NCBI GenBank assembly: GCA_039985655.1
Contig: JBDWSF010000011.1
Coordinates: 50,364-114,363 of the forward strand
DNA: 64,000 nucleotides
Direction of reading: 5' to 3'
Source: Postechiella sp039985655
GTDB lineage: Bacteria > Bacteroidota > Bacteroidia > Flavobacteriales > Flavobacteriaceae
In this document: positions 9,082 to 16,597 of the stretch, one piece after another
How the letters are laid out: every line of letters starts with the position of its first letter
How positions within the stretch are numbered: the stretch's first letter is position 1
The notes under the pieces: generated by a model
Told to the model about the DNA's origin: nothing
The model's database searches: none
Seen by the model: the letters and a program-made list of their open reading frames with translations, nothing else
Translations under genes and position numbers: made by a program

Positions 9082-9612
9082 ATGAAAAACATTATAGCAT
9101 TTGCAGGTAGTAATAGTAAAAATTCAATAAATAAAGATTTAGCAACGTACGCTTCAAGTTTAGTTGAACATGTTGATGTAAACGTTTTAGATTTAAATGA
9201 TTTTGAATTACCATTATATGGAATTGATTACGAAATAGCCCATGGTATTCCAGACAATGCGCATAAATTTTTAGAGCTTATAAAATCATCCAATGGCATT
9301 ATTTTATCTTTAGCAGAACATAATGGTGCTTATGCCGCAGTATTTAAGAATTTGTTTGATTGGATGTCTCGAATAGACGGAAAACTTTGGAGTGATAAAC
9401 CGATGTTACTTATGGCAACATCACCAGGAGCTAGAGGAGGTGCTACTGTTTTAGATATTGCAAAAGGACGTTTTGTTTTTATGGGCGGTCATATTGTAGC
9501 CGATTTTTCTTTTCCATCGTTTGGAGATAATTTTAAAGATGGAGGTGTTAGTAATGATGAATTAAATTCTGAACTATTAAAGAAAGTTGAATTATTTCAA
9601 AAAGCACTTTAA
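9082..9612 (+). CDS. NADPH-dependent FMN reductase family protein
   Basis: A cytoplasmic flavodoxin-like oxidoreductase of the NAD(P)H:FMN/quinone reductase family (176 residues from the chosen start). The FMN phosphate loop is near the N-terminus (IAFAGSNSKNSINKDL). HNGAYAAVFKNLFDW and TSPGARGGATVL are typical downstream FMN-contact segments. The reading frame is open from an ATG at 9046 that overlaps the DoxX stop. I chose 9082 because family members begin with MKN-type sequence just before the first beta strand, and because the extra 12 residues are encoded by the hairpin repeat. The likely job is two-electron reduction of quinones or flavins under redox stress. Confidence 0.9.
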   Translation: MKNIIAFAGSNSKNSINKDLATYASSLVEHVDVNVLDLNDFELPLYGIDYEIAHGIPDNAHKFLELIKSSNGIILSLAEHNGAYAAVFKNLFDWMSRIDGKLWSDKPMLLMATSPGARGGATVLDIAKGRFVFMGGHIVADFSFPSFGDNFKDGGVSNDELNSELLKKVELFQKAL

Positions 9613-9634
9613 CTGCTAACTGACTACTTAAAAT

Positions 9635-10072
9635 ATGGGCGATATTTCAAAAGATATTAATTCAACATTTGTAAATGATAAAGTGAAAGCTTTATTGAAT
9701 ATTATTTACACCGCTAATTGGATAAATAGTAAGCAAAATACATTTTTTAAACCTTTTGGAATTTCCCCACAGCAGTTTAATATTTTACGAATTTTAAGAG
9801 GTGCTGGAGAAGCTATAAAAGTTCAAGCTATTAAAGAACGTATGTTAGAAAGAGCACCTAATGCAACACGTTTAATGGATAAATTGTGTGATAAACAATT
9901 AATTAAAAGATTGGCTTGTCCTGATGATAGACGTGTAGTGCATATTGAAATAACAACTAAAGGTTTAGAGCTTTTAAAAGTCATTGACAAAGATTTGAAA
10001 GAAGATTTATTAGAGAATTTATCAATTACTGAAGCTATATTGTTAAGTGATTTATTAGATAAAATACGATAA
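9635..10072 (+). CDS. MarR family transcriptional regulator
   Basis: A 145-residue winged-helix repressor. The helix-turn-helix covers about residues 55-80 (SPQQFNILRILRG to RAPNATRLMDKL), and the wing contains CPDDRRVVHIEIT. Helices at both ends would form the dimer interface. Cysteines at the recognition-helix end (KLCDKQ) and before the wing (LACPDD) are possible redox sensors, though this is unproven. It follows the reductase by 22 bases and probably controls the DoxX operon and the pirin gene through the two matching palindromes (inference). Confidence 0.9.
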   Translation: MGDISKDINSTFVNDKVKALLNIIYTANWINSKQNTFFKPFGISPQQFNILRILRGAGEAIKVQAIKERMLERAPNATRLMDKLCDKQLIKRLACPDDRRVVHIEITTKGLELLKVIDKDLKEDLLENLSITEAILLSDLLDKIR

Positions 10073-10086
10073 AAAAATTTATTAAT

Positions 10087-10106
10087 TTATTTTCCATGGG
10101 AAATAA
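10087..10106. promoter_or_regulatory. Palindromic operator before the pirin gene
   Basis: TTATTTTCCATGGGAAATAA has 9-bp arms with one mismatch and a 2-base centre. It shares the TTCC-NN-GGRAWAT core with the site at 8629-8644. It starts 15 bases after the MarR stop and ends 14 bases before the pirin ATG, where it could block initiation. Confidence 0.55.
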
Positions 10107-10120
10107 AAAAACAAAAAATA

Positions 10121-10987
10121 ATGAGAAGTACAATTAAAAGAGTAGGGCAAAGCCACTTTGTTAATATGGGACCCATTGAATTGAGACAGCCCATCCCTAC
10201 GCAGCATATAGATAATATAGATCCGTTTGTGTTATTACACCATTACGGCCCATTCGAAATTTCGGAGGAGAGTAATCCGTTTGATTTGGGGCCACATCCA
10301 CATCGTGGTTTCGAACCGATAACCTTTTTAATAGAAGGAGAACAATTACATCGTGATTCTTTAGGGAATGAAAGTTTAGTGACATCTGGCGATGTACAAT
10401 GGACAACAGCAGGACGAGGCATTATTCACGCCGAAGGCCCGTCGAAAGATTTTGTAAATCGTGGTGGTACTTTAGAAGGTATTCAGTTATGGTTGAATTT
10501 GCCTGCGGAAAAAAAGATGATGCCTGCTAATTATCAGCATGCTAAAAATGACGACTTTAATGTGATAACTTCTGAAGATGGAAACGTTAATATTCAAATT
10601 GTAGCAGGAAGTTTAGAAGGCGAATATGGTAAGATTAGTACACAAACCTCGGTAAATGCTTATATGATTAAAACTAATAAAACTGGAGAATACAATGTGC
10701 AATTGGATAAATCGCATCAAAGTTTTATTTACCTGATAAAAGGTGAAGTTGAAATAAATGATTCAGTTTTGGAGATTGATAAAAATCAATTGGTAGAATT
10801 TAATCAAGATGGGGATCATTTTTCGATAAAAGCGAATAAAGACAGTCAGTTATTATTTTTATCTGGTGCGCCATTAAATGAAGTCGTAACGTCTTATGGT
10901 CCGTATGTTATGAATACACAAACAGAAATTATGGAGGCCATGCGCGATTATCAACAAGGTAGAATGGGGTTTTTACCTGTGAGTTAG
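10121..10987 (+). CDS. Pirin family protein
   Basis: A bicupin of 288 residues. The N-terminal cupin carries the metal-site segment PFDLGPHPHRGFEPIT with HxH and, further on, the second group GRGIIHAEGP; YhaK/YhhW-like pirins in bacteria have quercetinase-like activity or a redox-sensing role. The C-terminal cupin (about residues 180-285) is degenerate, as is normal. It follows the MarR gene by 48 bases and has its own palindrome. With DoxX, FMN reductase and MarR it makes a plausible quinone or electrophile stress regulon. Confidence 0.93.
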   Translation: MRSTIKRVGQSHFVNMGPIELRQPIPTQHIDNIDPFVLLHHYGPFEISEESNPFDLGPHPHRGFEPITFLIEGEQLHRDSLGNESLVTSGDVQWTTAGRGIIHAEGPSKDFVNRGGTLEGIQLWLNLPAEKKMMPANYQHAKNDDFNVITSEDGNVNIQIVAGSLEGEYGKISTQTSVNAYMIKTNKTGEYNVQLDKSHQSFIYLIKGEVEINDSVLEIDKNQLVEFNQDGDHFSIKANKDSQLLFLSGAPLNEVVTSYGPYVMNTQTEIMEAMRDYQQGRMGFLPVS

Positions 10988-11113
10988 ATTGAGCTTATTT
11001 TTAGCTTTGATTTTCTTTTGAAAGGTTTTTTAGCGTGAAGACACTATGATGCAAAGTTTTAAAAATAGAAAGGCTGAAAGAAAGATAAATGACTATAAAC
11101 TGCGGACTGAATC

Positions 11114-11205
11114 GCGTTAGGGATAGCAATGGAAAGCCCACAGCGGAGGTACGAAGCGCGGACTTGTATTGTATAGCCCGACACCGACCTAAGGAGGTGT
11201 AACGC
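11114..11205 (+). ncRNA. Structured RNA, copy 1 (Flavo-1-like candidate)
   Basis: GCGTTA (11114-11119) pairs with TAACGC (11200-11205) to close a domain of about 92 bases. Inside are GGGATAGCAATGGAAAGCC, a central arm, and GGACTTGTATTGTATAGCCC, then a small hairpin ACACC...GGTGT. A second element at 51883-51965 has the same closing stem and nearly the same inner strings, although the flanks differ. It is more GC-rich than its surroundings. The layout resembles the Flavo-1 intergenic RNA class known from Flavobacteria; I could not verify this against a covariance model. It lies between the pirin gene and a convergent gene. Confidence 0.6.
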
Positions 11206-11243
11206 CAAAACAATAATTTAAAAATATAATATTAAGCATAAAA

Positions 11244-11265
11244 AAAGCGCCAATACAGGCGCTTT
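11244..11265 (-). terminator. Terminator of the outer-membrane protein gene
   Basis: AAAGCGCC and GGCGCTTT form an 8-bp stem around AATACA. On the minus strand it is followed by a T run, 22 bases past the stop at 11288. It also faces transcription from the structured RNA. Confidence 0.8.
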
Positions 11266-11287
11266 AATAAAATTATGTATTTAAATA

Positions 11288-11767
11288 TTACCACTGGTAA
11301 CGAATACCAAGTGCAATATCGAAGTCTAAATCATCTGTAAAATCACCAAAACCAAGTTCAGGTCTAAAATCTAAAGATAATTGTAAAGGGATGTCGAAGT
11401 TGTATTCAATTCCAATATCACCAGCAACAAATATCGCTGTTTCATCAGTTCCCTTTAATGCATTTTTTCCATCAAAAGCAGCAAGCCCTCCACCAGCACC
11501 TACGTACCAGTTAAATGCGCCATCTAATGGCATTACCCACTGGTATAAGCCAGTAAGTTTAATAGCGTTGTAAAGATTGCTGTTTCTCCACCCTAAATCG
11601 ACTTCTAGTCTATTAGTGCCTCCTAATGCATGTTGATACGATATTTCGGCACCCAGACCATCGCTATCGCCTAAACGTAAACCTATAGCGTGATCTGCTA
11701 TGTCTTGTGCTGAAGCAGCAAATGTAAAACCTAAAAGAGCGATTGATAATAGAAATACTTTTTTCAT
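11288..11767 (-). CDS. Small outer-membrane beta-barrel-like protein
   Basis: A 159-residue exported protein with a clear signal peptide ending ASAQ at residue 21. The rest alternates hydrophobic and polar residues with many Gly and aromatic residues (GLRLGDSDGLGAEISYQHAL, WYVGAGGGLAAF, ALGIRYQW) and ends in an aromatic, as outer-membrane beta-barrels do. It looks like an eight-strand barrel of the kind common in this phylum. No specific function can be assigned. Single gene with its own terminator. Confidence 0.82.
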   Translation of the reverse strand: MKKVFLLSIALLGFTFAASAQDIADHAIGLRLGDSDGLGAEISYQHALGGTNRLEVDLGWRNSNLYNAIKLTGLYQWVMPLDGAFNWYVGAGGGLAAFDGKNALKGTDETAIFVAGDIGIEYNFDIPLQLSLDFRPELGFGDFTDDLDFDIALGIRYQW

Positions 11768-11919
11768 AATGTTTAATGTTTTTTAGTTTCTTGATTATAT
11801 ACGGTCGTTTTATAAATAAAGACGACTTTTTGAAATTCAATTTACTTTTACAAAAATAACGCCAAAAATGTATTTATATTTAACATCATTATAAATACAC
11901 AAAGATATTTAAGTAATTT

Positions 11920-14841
11920 ATGGCGTTAACAATACATTTACAAGCACTAAGCAAAAAACTATCTGGCGAATTATTTTATGACGATTTAATAAAATCGATG
12001 TATGCTACAGATGCTTCGGTTTATAGAATGTTGCCGTTAGCGGTTGCATATCCTAAAAATAATGATGATCTAAAACTTTTAATTCAGTTTGCAAAAGCTA
12101 ATAAAACGTCTTTAATACCACGAACAGCGGGAACCTCTTTAGCTGGGCAATGTGTGGGTGAAGGTATAATTGTTGACGTGTCTAAATATTTCACTAAAAT
12201 TATAGGTATTAATGAGAACGAACGAACAGTTACCGTACAGCCAGGTGTGGTGCGTGATGCTTTAAATAATTATTTAAAACCTTTTGGTTTGTTTTTTGGT
12301 CCCAATACATCAACGTCAAATCGTTGCATGATAGGAGGGATGGTTGGTAATAATTCATCAGGTACAACGAGTATCCAATATGGGGTTACACGAGATAAAG
12401 TAGTAGCGCTTAAGACTATTTTAAGTGATGGGAGTGATGCTGTGTTTAAAGCATTGTCTTCGGAAGCGTTTCATCTTAAAGCAAAAGAAAAATCATTAGA
12501 AGGAGATATTTACAAGGCGATTTACGAAGAGTTACAATCTGAAACGGTGCAAAACGGAATTATAGATTGTTTTCCCAAGCCAGAAATACATAGAAGAAAT
12601 ACAGGTTATGCTGTTGATGAATTGATGAATGCCGATGTGTTTACAGGAGTTTCTGAAAAATTTAATATGTGTAAACTCCTTTCTGGTAGCGAGGGAACTT
12701 TAGCGTTTACAACAGAAATTACTTTGCAACTTGATACTTTGCCACCACAAGAACGTATTATGGTGGCTGCACATTTTAAAACGATAGAAGCGTGTTTAAA
12801 TGCTGTTGTTCCCGTGATGAAACACAATTTGTACACTTGCGAAATGATGGATAAAACCATTTTAGATTGTACAAAACAAAATAAAACGCAAGAAGAAAAT
12901 AGGCAATTTATTGAAGATGACCCGAAAGCTATTTTAATGTGCGAAGTTAAAGCGGATACTTTAGAAGAAGTAAAGGTATTGGCAGATAATTTATTAAAAG
13001 ATATTGAAAACACGAGATTAAGCTATGCAAATGCGGTGCTTATTGGAGATGATATTAACAAAGCGAACGACTTACGTAAAGCAGGTTTGGGGTTGTTGGG
13101 AAATATAATTGGCGATAAAAAAGGAGTGGCATGTATAGAAGATACGGCTGTTGCTTTACCTGACTTAGCAAATTATATTTCGGAGTTTGCAGGACTAATG
13201 AAAACGTACAATCAAGATATTGTGTATTATGCGCATGCTGGTGCTGGTGAATTACATTTACGACCTATTTTAGATTTAAAGCAATCTGTTGATGTTGAGT
13301 TATTTCGGAAAATAACGACTGATGTTGCTAATTTAGTAAAAACTTACAAAGGTTCTTTTAGTGGTGAACACGGTGATGGTATTGTGAGAGCAGAGTTTAT
13401 TTCGTTAATGATTGGAGAAGAGAACTACCAGTTGTTAAGACGGATCAAAAAAGCCTTTGATGCTGATAATATTTTCAATCCAAATAAAATTGTAGATGCT
13501 TTTCCTATGGATAAGGCATTACGATATGAATCGGATAGAGAAGAACAAGAAATAGAAACTTTACTTGATTTTTCGAAATCTCAAGGTATTTTGCGTGAAG
13601 CTGAAAAATGCAACGGTTCTGGCGATTGTAGAAAGTTACCTGAGTTTGGCGGAACCATGTGTCCGAGTTACAGGGCAACTAGAAACGAAAAAGATACCAC
13701 CCGAGCACGCGCAAATGTGCTGCGTGAGTTTTTAACACATTCTGATAAATCAAATAAATTTAATCATAAAGAACTTAAGGATGTTTTTGATTTATGTTTA
13801 AGTTGTAAAGCATGTTCTAGCGAGTGTCCAAGTAGTGTCGATGTGGCGAGTTTAAAAGCCGAATTTCAATATCAATACCAAAAAGAAAACGGGGGGTCTT
13901 TGCGGACGAAATTGTTTGCTTATAATAATAAATTAAATGGCTACGGAAGTCAGTTTCCAAAGCTTACGAATTTTGTGTTTTCGAATAAGTTTACGTCTTC
14001 AATATTGAAGAAATCTTTTGAAATAGCGAAAGCGAGAAGCTTGCCTTTAGTTTCAATTAATAGTTTAAGTAAGTATATTGAGAATTCTGAAAATAAATTA
14101 ATTGAAAATAAAATTGCGAATTCCGTAATCTTGTTTAATGATGAATTTACGAATTATTTAGACACTCAAATCGGTGTTGATACCATCGAACTTTTAAAGG
14201 CTTTAAACTACAATGTCATCGTTGTTAATAACGCCGAATCTGGTCGTTCTTTTTTATCAAAAGGATTGCTAGAACAAGCTAAAGAATTTGCTAATAAAAA
14301 CGTTGAAATCTATAAAGATATAGTTTCAGAAAAAACGCCTTTAATCGGTATTGAACCTTCTGCTATTTTTACTTTTAAAGACGAATATTTAAAGCTAGCA
14401 GACGATAAAATATCTGCAGAAGCGATAGCTAAAAACACGTTTTTAATTGAAGAATTTATTCAAAAAGAAATCGAATTAGATAACATAAAATCGGAACAAT
14501 TTACAGGAGACACGAAAACTATAAAGTTCCATGGGCATTGCCATCAAAAAGCGATGAGTAATCAACTTTCTAGTTTTGCTGTGTTAAATTTACCTAAGAA
14601 TTATAAAGTAACTATCATTCCAAGTGGGTGTTGTGGTATGGCGGGTAGTTTTGGTTACGAAAAAGAGCATTACGAGGTTAGTATGCAAATAGGGGAACAA
14701 ACATTATTTCCTGCAGTTAGAAAAGCGCCTAGCGATACTGTGATTGCTGCTAACGGAACAAGTTGCAGGCACCAAATAAAAGATGGTACGCAACGTGAAG
14801 CGAAGCATCCTATTACAATTTTAAGAGAAGCTTTAATTTAG
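11920..14841 (+). CDS. FAD-linked oxidase fused to Fe-S domain (D-lactate/glycolate dehydrogenase type)
   Basis: A 973-residue fusion of GlcD-like and GlcF-like parts, expected to oxidise a 2-hydroxy acid such as D-lactate at the membrane and pass electrons to quinone. The N-terminal PCMH-type FAD domain (about 30-250) contains PRTAGTSLAGQCVGEG and GGMVGNNSSGTTSIQYG. The FAD-oxidase C-terminal domain has the YYAHAGAGELHLRP and FSGEHGDGIVR motifs. Two cysteine clusters follow: CNGSGDC...MCPSY (from about 563) and CLSCKACSSECP (about 626-637). CCG-domain motifs are HGHCHQKA (about 871) and PSGCCGMAGSF (about 902). The start ATG gives a normal N-terminus. The exact substrate is not fixed by sequence. 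Confidence 0.92.
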   Translation: MALTIHLQALSKKLSGELFYDDLIKSMYATDASVYRMLPLAVAYPKNNDDLKLLIQFAKANKTSLIPRTAGTSLAGQCVGEGIIVDVSKYFTKIIGINENERTVTVQPGVVRDALNNYLKPFGLFFGPNTSTSNRCMIGGMVGNNSSGTTSIQYGVTRDKVVALKTILSDGSDAVFKALSSEAFHLKAKEKSLEGDIYKAIYEELQSETVQNGIIDCFPKPEIHRRNTGYAVDELMNADVFTGVSEKFNMCKLLSGSEGTLAFTTEITLQLDTLPPQERIMVAAHFKTIEACLNAVVPVMKHNLYTCEMMDKTILDCTKQNKTQEENRQFIEDDPKAILMCEVKADTLEEVKVLADNLLKDIENTRLSYANAVLIGDDINKANDLRKAGLGLLGNIIGDKKGVACIEDTAVALPDLANYISEFAGLMKTYNQDIVYYAHAGAGELHLRPILDLKQSVDVELFRKITTDVANLVKTYKGSFSGEHGDGIVRAEFISLMIGEENYQLLRRIKKAFDADNIFNPNKIVDAFPMDKALRYESDREEQEIETLLDFSKSQGILREAEKCNGSGDCRKLPEFGGTMCPSYRATRNEKDTTRARANVLREFLTHSDKSNKFNHKELKDVFDLCLSCKACSSECPSSVDVASLKAEFQYQYQKENGGSLRTKLFAYNNKLNGYGSQFPKLTNFVFSNKFTSSILKKSFEIAKARSLPLVSINSLSKYIENSENKLIENKIANSVILFNDEFTNYLDTQIGVDTIELLKALNYNVIVVNNAESGRSFLSKGLLEQAKEFANKNVEIYKDIVSEKTPLIGIEPSAIFTFKDEYLKLADDKISAEAIAKNTFLIEEFIQKEIELDNIKSEQFTGDTKTIKFHGHCHQKAMSNQLSSFAVLNLPKNYKVTIIPSGCCGMAGSFGYEKEHYEVSMQIGEQTLFPAVRKAPSDTVIAANGTSCRHQIKDGTQREAKHPITILREALI

Positions 14842-14971
14842 TTTTCAGTCTCAGTCTCAGTTTTCAGTAAGTAGTTGGCGGTTAGAGGCATTTAGCAATT
14901 GAAATTACACTTAGCACCTTTGCGCGATATTAAAACAAATAAAAAACTTCGGTCACCAGTCTTCCGTCGTT
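14842..14971. repeat. Mosaic intergenic repeat, copy A
   Basis: Contains, in order, repeated CAGTCTCAGTTTTCAGT-type strings, CTTAGCACCTTTGCGCGAT, and AGTCTTCCGTC. The same modules, the first two in the same order, recur at 44620-44880 and 45340-45680. No coding potential seen. Confidence 0.5.
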
Positions 14972-15094
14972 TTAATACTTCTTTTTCTTCTTCCCAGCTT
15001 TCTCAACAATAGTAATAGCAGTAATTAAATCTTTTATGTCCTCATCTGTAGAAAATGGCGTTAATTTATCTTCGCTATGCGTGTAATACCATTT
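14972..15094 (-). pseudogene. C-terminal gene remnant beside the IS element
   Basis: A minus-strand frame of about 40 codons reads KWYYTHSEDKLTPFST, a helical DIKDLITAITIVEKAG segment, and a lysine-rich tail before TAA at 14974-14972. A TAG (15097-15095) closes it upstream, with no start codon. The composition looks like the end of a real soluble protein whose 5' part is lost, perhaps with the arrival of the neighbouring IS200-type element. I do not recognise the family, and the call rests only on amino-acid composition. Confidence 0.4.
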
Positions 15095-15114
15095 CTATTA
15101 TAAAATGATTTTAT

Positions 15115-15675
15115 TTCCCATTGAAAAACCACCGTTTTTGATGGTGGTCATGTTTTAAAGGTTTTGCCATTTTTTAGTTTTGCTCATCTAAAACTTTTTA
15201 AGATGAGTAACTATAGAAAATTAACATATGTGTATTACAAATGTGACTATCACATTGTATTCACGCCTAAGTATCGTTTTCAGATACTTGAAGGTATGGT
15301 AAAATCGTTAGTAGAACAGGATTTACAATTAATCAGTTCATGGAAAGATGTTCAAATCATTGAATTGAATGTTTAAAAAGACCACATTCATTTGGTTTGT
15401 TCAATAGCACCAAAGGTTTTTATATCAGATTATATGGGGGTATTGAAAAGAAAAATGGCAATCAAGCTTTTCAAAACATACCAAAACTTAAAGCAGAAAC
15501 CATATTGGGGCAATCATTTTTGGTCGAGAGGCTATTTTGTAAGTACAGTAGGATTAGACGAAGCTATGATAAGACGATATGTCAAATATCAAGAACATCA
15601 CAATTAGAAATGAGTGTTATGCCCCTATGGGGTTAATCTGAAATCCAAAGCCTCCGTTTTTAACGGAGGTTGTTT
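15115..15675 (+). mobile_element. IS200/IS605-type insertion sequence, decayed
   Basis: A single tnpA-like gene is framed by imperfect hairpins typical of this family. The left end has ACCACC...GGTGGT (15128-15148), the right end CCTCCGTT...AACGGAGG (15651-15669), and both hairpins carry a GTTTTT loop region. A further hairpin CCCC-TAT-GGGG follows the gene at 15622-15632. No tnpB is present. The exact ends are not determined; the limits given are approximate. It lies in a region of decayed repeats and a gene remnant. Confidence 0.75.
15203..15607 (+). pseudogene. tnpA: IS200/IS605 TnpA transposase with one nonsense codon
   Basis: A Y1 HUH transposase that would act on single-stranded DNA. 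The frame reads MSNYRKLTYVYYKCDYHIVF, then ELNV, a TAA stop (15374-15376), and continues in the same frame with KDHIHLVCSIAPKVFISDYM, PYWGNHFWSRGYFV and MIRRYVKYQEHHN. The HxH metal motif (HIH) and the catalytic tyrosine region (YVKYQ) are both after the stop. Related transposases usually have glutamine here, so CAA to TAA is the likely change. Otherwise the 134-codon frame is nearly full length without frameshifts, implying recent inactivation. Confidence 0.85.
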
Positions 15676-15830
15676 GCTCACGACGAAGTAGTCTTTCAAA
15701 TTGAACCTTTACAGTTTAATATGTGGTTAGTTTATGTTTTTCGTTATTAATAAATAAATTGCTTCGTGCCTCGTAATGACGAAGAGTTTCATGTTTTTGG
15801 TAGTATTAAAATCTGTCAACTTAAAAAACT
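15676..15830. repeat. Decayed GTCATTGCGAGGNACGAAGCAAT-type repeats
   Basis: CACGACGAAGTAGTCT (15679-15694) and the reverse form TTGCTTCGTGCCTCGTAATG near 15760 resemble the widespread bacterial intergenic repeat read as GTCATTGCGAGGAACGAAGCAATC. Further degenerate copies are near 16413-16443 and 54515-54565. No gene is visible here. Confidence 0.4.
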
Positions 15831-16343
15831 CTAAAATAAAGGTAAACGCTCATGCTGGGCAATTAAAAATAACTTGCCACAAGCACGCGCATCAGACAAT
15901 GCATCGTGATGTTTTAAAGCAATATTATGCACTTTACAACAGGTGTCTAATTTTGCAGGTTTATAGCCTTTTTTACGATAAATTTTAAGGGTACATTCCC
16001 AACGATCTTGCATGATTAAATCGGACTCTGGAATATTAAAATCCTTCATCGTTTTTAGTAAAACAGATCTATCAAAAGATTCGTTGTGTGCCACGGTAAC
16101 TATACCCGAAATACGTTTTTTAATCTCAGGATATACGCCTCTAAAATTTGGAGAAAATCGAGTATCATCTTCAGTAATACCATGCACTTGTTGGTTGTGC
16201 CAATTATAATCATTGTTTGGTGGTTGAATTAACGCATGAAACTCGTCAATAATAACACCATCTTTAAACGTCACTATCCCAACAGAACAAATGTGGTGCC
16301 CTTTTGCGGTCTCGAAGTCTATGGCAGCGAAAGTAGTTGACAT
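15831..16343 (-). CDS. DEDDh-type 3'-5' exonuclease (DnaQ/epsilon-like)
   Basis: A 170-residue stand-alone exonuclease. Motifs: Exo I FAAIDFETA (Asp and Glu metal ligands), Exo II VAHNESFDRS, Exo III HHDALSDARA with the histidine general base five residues before the aspartate. It has the size of the domain alone, with no polymerase-binding tail, so it is probably a DNA repair or RNA-processing nuclease and not the replicative epsilon subunit. The start ATG at 16343 is the natural family start. Single gene next to a decayed IS element. Confidence 0.92.
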   Translation of the reverse strand: MSTTFAAIDFETAKGHHICSVGIVTFKDGVIIDEFHALIQPPNNDYNWHNQQVHGITEDDTRFSPNFRGVYPEIKKRISGIVTVAHNESFDRSVLLKTMKDFNIPESDLIMQDRWECTLKIYRKKGYKPAKLDTCCKVHNIALKHHDALSDARACGKLFLIAQHERLPLF

Positions 16344-16597
16344 GGTTTAGATTTTGGTAGTAAAGTTACAGATTATCTTACTTATACCTTGTTGTAAATC
16401 CAAATATTATCCTTCATTACGTAGTGTGCGACGAAGTAATCTGTTAATTTATAATTCTGTGTTAAATTTATATTACCTATTAAGTTACGGGGTTAGTAAG
16501 TACATGTTTTGCAGTAATCAGTTTCATTCAATAATTTATTATTAAACATAATACATTGAAAATCAGTGTAATTGGTGTGGAAATGCTTTTTAAAATT

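Noticed and set aside
11001..11213. 70-codon minus-strand frame between the pirin and outer-membrane protein genes
   Set aside because: It is the reverse strand of the structured RNA element; a similar RNA at 51883-51965 gives an unrelated peptide, so the conservation is not at protein level.
12606..13013. 135-codon open frame antisense to the FAD/Fe-S oxidoreductase gene
   Set aside because: It lies fully within a well-supported gene and its product (serine-, cysteine- and valine-rich, no domain) looks like a reverse-frame shadow.
13891..13900. Six-G run in the FAD/Fe-S oxidoreductase gene as a slippage site
   Set aside because: Too short to be notably unstable, and the product is a metabolic enzyme.
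15397..15636. Second overlapping frame in the IS200 transposase as evidence of programmed frameshifting
   Set aside because: The transposase sequence continues in the original frame after the stop; the other frame gives no transposase motifs.
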